This document shows, one piece after another, positions 58,741-64,000 of a stretch of 64,000 bases of DNA. The DNA lies in NCBI GenBank assembly GCA_902764415.1, contig CACWVU010000002.1, positions 1-64,000 on the forward strand. Direction: 5' to 3'. Source of the stretch: an uncultured bacterium. GTDB lineage: Bacteria; Verrucomicrobiota; Kiritimatiellia; RFP12; UBA1067. Position 1 is the stretch's first letter, and the number at the start of each line of letters is the position of its first letter. A model generated the notes under the pieces. The model searched no databases. It saw only the letters and a program-made list of their open reading frames with translations, and was not told the origin of the DNA. Both the position numbers and the translations under genes were made by a program.

Positions 58741-59764
58741 GGTCGCCGCCGCCGTCGGCGGCACGCTCGAGGGCGAGGACGTCGACATAACCGCCTGCGC
58801 CGGGCTCGAGGAGGCGCGGAAGGGCGACCTGAGCTTCTGCAAGGACCCGAAGCACGTCGCGCTGGTGGAGGGGACGCTGGCCTCCGCGGTGCTGCTGCCG
58901 CCGGACTGGAGCCGCGGCGCGCCCTGCTCGGTCATCCGCGTGGCCGACCCCGACCACGCCTGCATGGCCGCCGCGAAGCTGCTCGCCGCGCCGGAGCCGA
59001 AGCGCGAGCCCGGCATCCACCCGACCGCGCTCGTCGACCCGTCGGCCAAGATCGGCGCCGGCGTCCACATCGGCCCCTTCACCGTGGTCGAGAAGGGCGC
59101 GGTGATCGGCGACCGCGCCGTCGTCGAGGCCCAGGTGTTCGTCGGCGAAGGCTGCCGCATCGGCTGCGGCACCCACATCTACCCGCAGGTCACGCTCCGC
59201 GAGGGGACGATCGTCGGCGCCGACTGCATCCTCCACTGCGGCGTGCGCCTTGGCGGCGACGGCTACGGCTTCGTCAACATGCGCCGCGAGGACGGATCGA
59301 TCTCCATCGAGAAGATCCCCCAGCTCGGCATCGTGGAGATCGGCGACGGCGTGGAGATCGGCTCCAACACCACCGTCGACCGCGCGCGCATCGGCCGCAC
59401 CTACATCGGTCCCATGACCAAGATCGACAACCTGGTGCAGATCGGCCACAACGTGAAGATCAAGGGATATTCAGGCCTCATCGCCCAGTCGGGCGTGGCC
59501 GGCTCCACCGAGATCGGCTACGGCTGCCTCATCTGGGCGCAGGCAGGCATCTCCGGCCACATCAAGATCGCGGACGGCGTGCAGGTCGGCCCCCAGGCCG
59601 GCGTGCCGCAGTCGCTCGACGGCACCCAGAAGTACGTGATCGGCTCGCCCGCGATGTCGCTCCGGGACGTGGCCGCGATCTCGCTCGCGCCGAAGATGAT
59701 CCAGAAGCTCAGGCTCGAGATTAAGGCGATAAAGGAGGCCTTGGCGGCCGGTCGCCATGGCTGA
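58727..59764 (+). CDS. lpxD: UDP-3-O-acylglucosamine N-acyltransferase
   Basis: Third step of lipid A synthesis. 345 residues: an N-terminal uridine-binding domain, then the left-handed beta-helix with hexapeptide repeats (HPTALVDPSAKIGAGVHIGP and onwards), the catalytic His region QIGHNVKIKGYSGLIAQSG, and a C-terminal helix (KMIQKLRLEIKAIKEAL). It shows that the organism makes lipid A. It overlaps skp upstream and the response regulator gene by 8 nt downstream. Confidence 0.95.
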   Translation: MRASEVAAAVGGTLEGEDVDITACAGLEEARKGDLSFCKDPKHVALVEGTLASAVLLPPDWSRGAPCSVIRVADPDHACMAAAKLLAAPEPKREPGIHPTALVDPSAKIGAGVHIGPFTVVEKGAVIGDRAVVEAQVFVGEGCRIGCGTHIYPQVTLREGTIVGADCILHCGVRLGGDGYGFVNMRREDGSISIEKIPQLGIVEIGDGVEIGSNTTVDRARIGRTYIGPMTKIDNLVQIGHNVKIKGYSGLIAQSGVAGSTEIGYGCLIWAQAGISGHIKIADGVQVGPQAGVPQSLDGTQKYVIGSPAMSLRDVAAISLAPKMIQKLRLEIKAIKEALAAGRHG

Positions 59765-60452
59765 GGTCCTGCTGGTCGAGGACGAGCGCATATTGCGCAC
59801 CCACTATGCCGCCATTTTTGAGCGCGAGGGGTTTTCGGTCCGCGCGGTGAAGGACGGCGAGGCCGCGCTCGCGGCGTTCGCTGGAAAGCGCCCCGACGTC
59901 GCCGTCCTCGACCTCGACCTGCCCAAGGTGAGCGGCTTCCGCGTCTGCGAGGAGTTCCGCCGCGCCGCGCCGGCGATGCCGATTGTCGTACTCACCGCCA
60001 ACGACTCGGACGTCAACGAGGTGCGTTCGCTGGGGCTGGGGGCGGACGACTTCTGCTCCAAGACGGAGCCGGAGAACGTAATCGTCGCGCACATCCGCCG
60101 CGCCGCCGCCCGTGCCGAGTCAACTGCGGCCGCGTCGGCGCCGCCGCCAGACGCGATGCCGGCGGTGGTCAAGCTTGGCCGGACCGAGATTGACACCGCC
60201 ACCCTGGTCGTCGACCGCGGCGACGGCGCCGACCGCCTCACCGGCGGCGAGTGGGAGGTGTTCCGGCAGCTCTGGAAGGCGAACGGACGCCCGCTGAGTC
60301 CCGAGGAGCTGCTCGACGCGCTGCGCGAGCGCGGCGCACCCTGCGACATCTCGGTTCTCTATGTCTACATCTCGGGGCTGCGCCGCAAGCTGGGTTCCGC
60401 CGGGGAGCTAATTACCAGCCAGCGGCGCGTAGGCTACCGGCTCATACGCTGA
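59757..60452 (+). CDS. OmpR-family response regulator (orphan)
   Basis: 231 residues. The receiver domain has the acidic pair VEDE, the phosphoacceptor Asp in VAVLDLDLPKVSG, Thr in IVVLTAND and Lys in FCSKTEPEN (the usual Pro after this Lys is replaced by Thr). An Ala-rich linker precedes a winged-helix DNA-binding domain (LTGGEWEVFRQLW, YVYISGLRRKLG, RVGYRLI). No histidine kinase gene is adjacent. Its start lies inside lpxD, so it is translated with the envelope operon and may respond to envelope state. Confidence 0.9.
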   Translation: MAEVLLVEDERILRTHYAAIFEREGFSVRAVKDGEAALAAFAGKRPDVAVLDLDLPKVSGFRVCEEFRRAAPAMPIVVLTANDSDVNEVRSLGLGADDFCSKTEPENVIVAHIRRAAARAESTAAASAPPPDAMPAVVKLGRTEIDTATLVVDRGDGADRLTGGEWEVFRQLWKANGRPLSPEELLDALRERGAPCDISVLYVYISGLRRKLGSAGELITSQRRVGYRLIR

Positions 60453-60481
60453 AGGCGACAGGTCCGCCGGGGAGGGAAGAT

Positions 60482-62434
60482 ATGGTCACGGCAATCCTTG
60501 CGACAGCGCTTTCGTTCGTCGATCCGATGATCGGCACCGAGGGCACCGGCAGTGAATACGGCGGCATGACGCCGATGACGGGCGTGCCGTTCGGCTCGAT
60601 GCACGTCATTCCGGTGACGCGCACCAACGCAGTCGGCCGCACCTGGTTCAACGCGCTCGACAAGGAGCTCCTCGGCTTCGTCCTGTCGCGCCAGCCAGCC
60701 ATCTGGATGGGCGAGTTCGGTGCGGTGCCGATTTGGCTGGAGAAGCCGCTTCCGATCGAGTCGGTCGACGCGCACCCGTGGCGCACGGTCGTGAAGGCCG
60801 GCGGCAGGACCTACGAACTCGCCGCGCTCTCGCACGCGGCCGTCATCCGCTCCGACGACCCGACCTTGGGCGTGGCGCTCGCGGATGCGGGCTCCACCAG
60901 CGCGCGCACCTGCCGCGTGTCGATGAAGTCCATCCCCAACTTCCGCTGCCACTGGGCGAAGCGCACCGCCGCGCGCGCCGACGGCCGCCGCGAAGTCGCC
61001 GTGGGGGTCTCGCTGATCCGGCCGGAAAACGCGGCCGCGGCGGCCGGATATGCCGCGACGCTGGGGCTGGACGGCTGCGCCGCCGTCGCGCGTCTGGAGT
61101 GGGAGCGGCTCTTCTCGCGGGTGGAGATCGACGCTACGGACCGGGTCAAGCGCATCTTCTACACCGGGCTCTACCACGCGCTCCTCTACCCCCGCAAGCT
61201 CTCGGAGCGGGGCGGCGAGTACTATTCCGCCGTCGACGACAAGGTGCACGTCGGCCCTGGCTACAGCTGCTTCTCGCTCTGGGACACCTACCGCAGCGAG
61301 CATCCGCTGCTGACGCTCATCGCGCCTGACTACGCCGGCGAGATGTACCAGTCGCTCGTCGACATGTACAAGTGGGGCGGGTGGCTGCCGATCTGGCCGA
61401 ACCCCGGCTATACCGGCGTCATGATCGGCGACCCCGCGGCGATCGTCCTTTCCGAGGCGTACGTGAAGGGCGTGAAGGGCTTCGACGCCGAGGCGGCGTT
61501 CGCGGCGTGCCTCAAGAACGCGGACGTTCCGCAGCCCGACGACGCGCAGCGCACCTGGCTGGACGTGGGCAAGGACGAGCCCGGGAGCCCTGAGACGCGC
61601 GGCGGGCTCACCTGGTACCTCTCGCACGGGTACGTCGCGTACGACCAGACGGTGGAGTCGGTCTCGCGGACGCTCGACTACTCGCTCGCGGACGCTTCGA
61701 TCGCGAAGTTCGCGGCGGCGCTGGGCCGGACGGACGAGGCGCGGCGCTTCGCGGCGCGCGCCAAGAACTACACCAACCTCTGGTGCGCGGCGGAGAAGTG
61801 CTTCCTGCCGAAGACGTCCGACGGCAAGTGGGGCGACCCATCCACGTCCACCTGGGAGAACCACCCCTACACCGAGACCAACGAGCGCTCGGCGCGCTGG
61901 TGCGTGCCGCACGACGTCGACGGGCTCGTCGCGCTGATGGGCGGTCCGGACGAGTTCGAGCGCGAGCTCGACAAGTTCTTCGAGACCGACTTCTACAAGA
62001 CCGACACGGTCGGCAACTCGTCCGTCCACGGCAACGAGACCTGCCACCACATCGCCTACCTCTACAACCGCATCGGCAGGTACGACAAGACCTGCCGCCG
62101 CGTCCACGACATCCTCACCCGCTGCTACTCCGACAGCCGCCGCGGCTTCGACGGCAACGAGGACTGCGGGGCGATGAGCTCGTGGTACATCCTCTCCGCG
62201 CTCGGCATCTATCCGCTCGACCCGGCGTCGGGCGAGTACGAGCTCGGCTCTCCGCTCGTGGACCGTGCGCGGATCGACATCGCCGGGCGCAGGCTCGTCA
62301 TCACCGTACGCCGGCACCGTCCCGGCGCCTGGCGGACCGTCCGCGCGTCGTTCAACGGGCGCGAGCTCGCCAACCGCCGCGTCGCCCATGCCGACCTCGC
62401 CGCCGGAGGAGAGCTCGTCTTCGAACAGGAATAG
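60482..62434 (+). CDS. GH92-family alpha-mannosidase
   Basis: A 650-residue calcium-dependent exo-alpha-mannosidase, acting on N-glycan or fungal mannan types in known relatives. FVDPMIGTEGTGSEYGG, SCFSLWDTYRSEHPLLTL, GNETCHHIAYLYN and GNEDCGAMSSWYILSALG are GH92 hallmarks with the catalytic acid Glu. It is about 100 residues shorter than typical GH92, with the N-terminal beta-sandwich reduced. The N-terminus MVTAILATALS is too short for a standard signal peptide. The ATG at 60482 has GGGAGGGAAGA before it. It is separated from the regulator gene by 29 nt. Confidence 0.88.
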   Translation: MVTAILATALSFVDPMIGTEGTGSEYGGMTPMTGVPFGSMHVIPVTRTNAVGRTWFNALDKELLGFVLSRQPAIWMGEFGAVPIWLEKPLPIESVDAHPWRTVVKAGGRTYELAALSHAAVIRSDDPTLGVALADAGSTSARTCRVSMKSIPNFRCHWAKRTAARADGRREVAVGVSLIRPENAAAAAGYAATLGLDGCAAVARLEWERLFSRVEIDATDRVKRIFYTGLYHALLYPRKLSERGGEYYSAVDDKVHVGPGYSCFSLWDTYRSEHPLLTLIAPDYAGEMYQSLVDMYKWGGWLPIWPNPGYTGVMIGDPAAIVLSEAYVKGVKGFDAEAAFAACLKNADVPQPDDAQRTWLDVGKDEPGSPETRGGLTWYLSHGYVAYDQTVESVSRTLDYSLADASIAKFAAALGRTDEARRFAARAKNYTNLWCAAEKCFLPKTSDGKWGDPSTSTWENHPYTETNERSARWCVPHDVDGLVALMGGPDEFERELDKFFETDFYKTDTVGNSSVHGNETCHHIAYLYNRIGRYDKTCRRVHDILTRCYSDSRRGFDGNEDCGAMSSWYILSALGIYPLDPASGEYELGSPLVDRARIDIAGRRLVITVRRHRPGAWRTVRASFNGRELANRRVAHADLAAGGELVFEQE

Positions 62435-62611
62435 GGGCGAGTCGTGTAACTCAATACTTTGTGCACTCCGCGCTGATGCCGACGAAGGCCTTCAAACTGC
62501 GCTGAGCGGCGTGCCCGGCGTCCTTGTCGGCTGATGCTGTCCAGACTTTTCCAAATATGAGCGGATTTTTTCTTTTCACCTTTTCCCGGCGAAGTGGTAA
62601 TAGGATGACGT
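62435..62611. other. Spacer upstream of the sigma-factor ORF
   Basis: No gene is seen. AT-rich towards its end (GCGGATTTTTTCTTTTCACC), possibly carrying a termination or promoter signal, but no clear hairpin or -10 box. Confidence 0.3.
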
Positions 62612-64000
62612 ATGGGCATCATCAAGGAAATGCACGGCGACATCGAGCAGGAGGCAATCCACCTTCTCGCGCGGTATCGTGATGCATTGATGATGGAGGC
62701 GATATCGCTTACCTCGGGCGATATTCATGCCGCCGAAGAGCTGGTTTTGCAGGCTTTTGAGGTTCATCTGTTCAATCGCGAAAGGTATAACTCGTCGAAA
62801 GGGGGACTTTTGCCGTGGCTGAAGGGGATTGTGCGCAAAATACACGGCAAGGCGGTGCGGGACAAGGCCACGCGATCAATTGCCTATCTTTCGCCGGAGG
62901 AACTGGAGGTCTTGAGCGATATCCGTGCTCAGAGCAAGTCCACCAACGAGGAGGTCGAGTCCAATTCCGACGCTGAGATTGTGCGTGATGCGATTGCCAG
63001 ATTGCCTGAAAGTGCGCGTTCGGTAATTGTGCTCCACTATTTTGAATCGCTTTCGATTCGCCAGATTGCGGGAATGCTCTGCAAATCACAAGATTCGGTG
63101 AGAAGCAACCTCTACTACGCGCGCAAGGTTCTTGCGAAACGTCTCGGCAAGATGCTGGGCCGAGCCTCGCTTGCCGTTGGCGCTCTCCTTGTAGGATCCT
63201 CGCTTCTCTACGCCGCCGCCGTAATGACCGGCCTCGTGTTCCCGCTCTTCACGGGGACAGACCCCGCAACTGTCGATCCCGCACCTGTCGTCTCGCAAGC
63301 CAATGGGGACAGACCCCATGTTGATGGGGACAAGGCAGAAGGAGGACAGACCCTGCAAACCATTGGGGGCAGCCCCCAGGCTGATGGGGACAGACACCAG
63401 AAGAATCAGAGCGAAAGTGAGTGTTTAAACGAAAAAACAGAGGAAAATACCATGGATGCTACAACTAATGCCGTCACTTGGGGATCTTCGGTCAAAGCTG
63501 CCGCGGTGAAGACGCTTGCTTCAGTTGCGCTTGCAGTCACGGCCGTGTTCGGTGCCGCTCCAGCTGTTCAAGGCGCTGGGGAGCCGACCATCTCGTTAGA
63601 GGGTGACACGATCACGGTGACGGTTCCCGAGGGAACGGTTGCGACCAATGCGTCGCTCTACCTTTGCTGGGGCGCGCTGGACGCAGGCGAGGCGGTCTCC
63701 GCGTGGAGCCATTCGGTCTGCCTTGCCGACGGCAGCGTAACGGCGACCGGCGGCGTCTGGACCGTCTCGGCCGCGGAGAAAGGCGTTTTCGCCGCAATGC
63801 GCGCGATTGTCGCGGTGACGCGTCCCTACAAGGCGGTTGAATATGTCGAGTCCACGACGGGGGAGGCTGGGCTGGGCGGTGAGGACGTCACCCATAAGAC
63901 GCTGTCGGTATATTCGGGAGTTCGCGCGAGGACCGGCCTGCACGTGAAGACGCGGATGATGTGGCTTGCGTATGCTGACATGGATCTATGCGGCGGACGT
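62612..64000 (+). CDS. Sigma-70-like region fused to a membrane segment and surface domain (partial)
   Basis: An open frame of 463 codons still open at the window end. Residues about 25-95 resemble sigma region 2 (SGDIHAAEELVLQAFEVHLF, PWLKGIVRKIHGKA) and about 130-180 resemble region 4 (ARLPESARSVIVLHYFESLS, IRQIAGMLCKSQDSVRSNLY), as in ECF sigma factors. A membrane helix follows (about 184-210), then a linker full of GGGGACAGACCCC repeats (about 214-265). At Met281 (63452), preceded by AGAGGAAAA, a second signal-like segment (VKTLASVALAVTAVFGAAPA) leads into a beta-rich domain (PTISLEGDTITVTVPEGTVA). Either one fused protein is made, or a second gene starts at 63452 in the same frame with no stop between. 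Confidence 0.7.
   Translation, partial: MGIIKEMHGDIEQEAIHLLARYRDALMMEAISLTSGDIHAAEELVLQAFEVHLFNRERYNSSKGGLLPWLKGIVRKIHGKAVRDKATRSIAYLSPEELEVLSDIRAQSKSTNEEVESNSDAEIVRDAIARLPESARSVIVLHYFESLSIRQIAGMLCKSQDSVRSNLYYARKVLAKRLGKMLGRASLAVGALLVGSSLLYAAAVMTGLVFPLFTGTDPATVDPAPVVSQANGDRPHVDGDKAEGGQTLQTIGGSPQADGDRHQKNQSESECLNEKTEENTMDATTNAVTWGSSVKAAAVKTLASVALAVTAVFGAAPAVQGAGEPTISLEGDTITVTVPEGTVATNASLYLCWGALDAGEAVSAWSHSVCLADGSVTATGGVWTVSAAEKGVFAAMRAIVAVTRPYKAVEYVESTTGEAGLGGEDVTHKTLSVYSGVRARTGLHVKTRMMWLAYADMDLCGGR
63253..63398. repeat. Cluster of GGGGACAGACCCC palindromes
   Basis: Near-identical palindromes at 63253-63265 and 63305-63317, with degenerate copies at 63326-63335, 63341-63355, 63365-63377 (GGGGGCAGCCCCC) and 63386-63398. 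All lie in frame in the sigma-factor ORF, encoding GDRP/GTDP-type peptides. Confidence 0.85.

Overview
The window is 64 kb of GC-rich, gene-dense bacterial chromosome. A Gram-negative envelope is shown by BamA, a Skp/OmpH chaperone and LpxD. Together with GspH/I/J/K-type pseudopilins, a class III glutamine synthetase, many secreted glycoside hydrolases (GH16, GH88, GH92, GH99-like) and unusual EF-Tu residues, this suggests a carbohydrate-degrading, possibly gut-associated member of the PVC group (Kiritimatiellota/Lentisphaerota-like). The taxonomic guess is inference; no rRNA gene is present to settle it.

Layout. 1-7.1 kb: nitrogen assimilation, with glnN (class III glutamine synthetase, leftward, cut by the window edge) divergent from gltD-gltB; each side has a near-consensus sigma-54 promoter. 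7.1-11.3 kb: guaA, gpsA and a short RNase R-type exonuclease. 11.3-20.4 kb: type II secretion/pseudopilus genes (four pseudopilins, then gspF and a prepilin peptidase) interrupted by a glycosyltransferase, proS and a GH16 enzyme. 20.4-23.6 kb: a more AT-rich island with a promoter-terminator pair lacking a clear gene, a beta-helix/zinc-finger secreted protein, and a structured non-coding stretch. 23.6-27.1 kb: a MacB/LolD-like ABC exporter and a very short ExbB/TolQ-like protein. 27.1-37.1 kb: tRNA-Val, rpoB, rpoC, adk, map. 37.2-44.1 kb: NhaC-type antiporter, GH99-like protein, tRNA-Ile2, panB, a membrane-anchored unknown and an orphan Opp/Dpp ATPase. 44.1-50.7 kb: an unsaturated-uronate catabolic cluster (GH88, PTS galactitol-type IIC, DUF4861, kduI, kduD) into which a Y1/REP-type transposase gene and its repeats have inserted. 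50.9-55.7 kb: tRNA-Thr, tuf, rpmG, tRNA-Trp, secE, nusG, rplK, rplA, rplJ, rplL, closed by a strong terminator. 55.7-62.4 kb: bamA, skp, lpxD, an OmpR-type regulator and a GH92 mannosidase. 62.6 kb to the end: a sigma-factor domain continuing in one open frame into a membrane segment, a repeat-rich linker and an apparent surface protein.

Three themes cut across the window. First, small interspersed repeats of at least seven families lie between genes and also in-frame inside them: gltB carries seven, kduI two, and the sigma-factor ORF a cluster. One family forms a 32-bp tandem array at the transposase, and each unit carries its own Shine-Dalgarno sequence and ATG. Second, many genes share an extended -10 element (TGNTATAAT followed by ACGCGCC-like sequence). 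At proS, nhaC, bamA and the 42.6-kb gene the ATG lies exactly 7 nt after TATAAT, implying leaderless mRNAs; the sigma-54 promoter of gltD also implies a leader of only a few nucleotides. Third, translational coupling by ATGA overlaps is common (pseudopilins, proS/GH16, GH88/PTS/transposase/DUF4861, rplK/rplA).

The long reverse-strand open frames opposite rpoB, rpoC, nhaC, gltB and bamA are codon-bias shadows and are not annotated.
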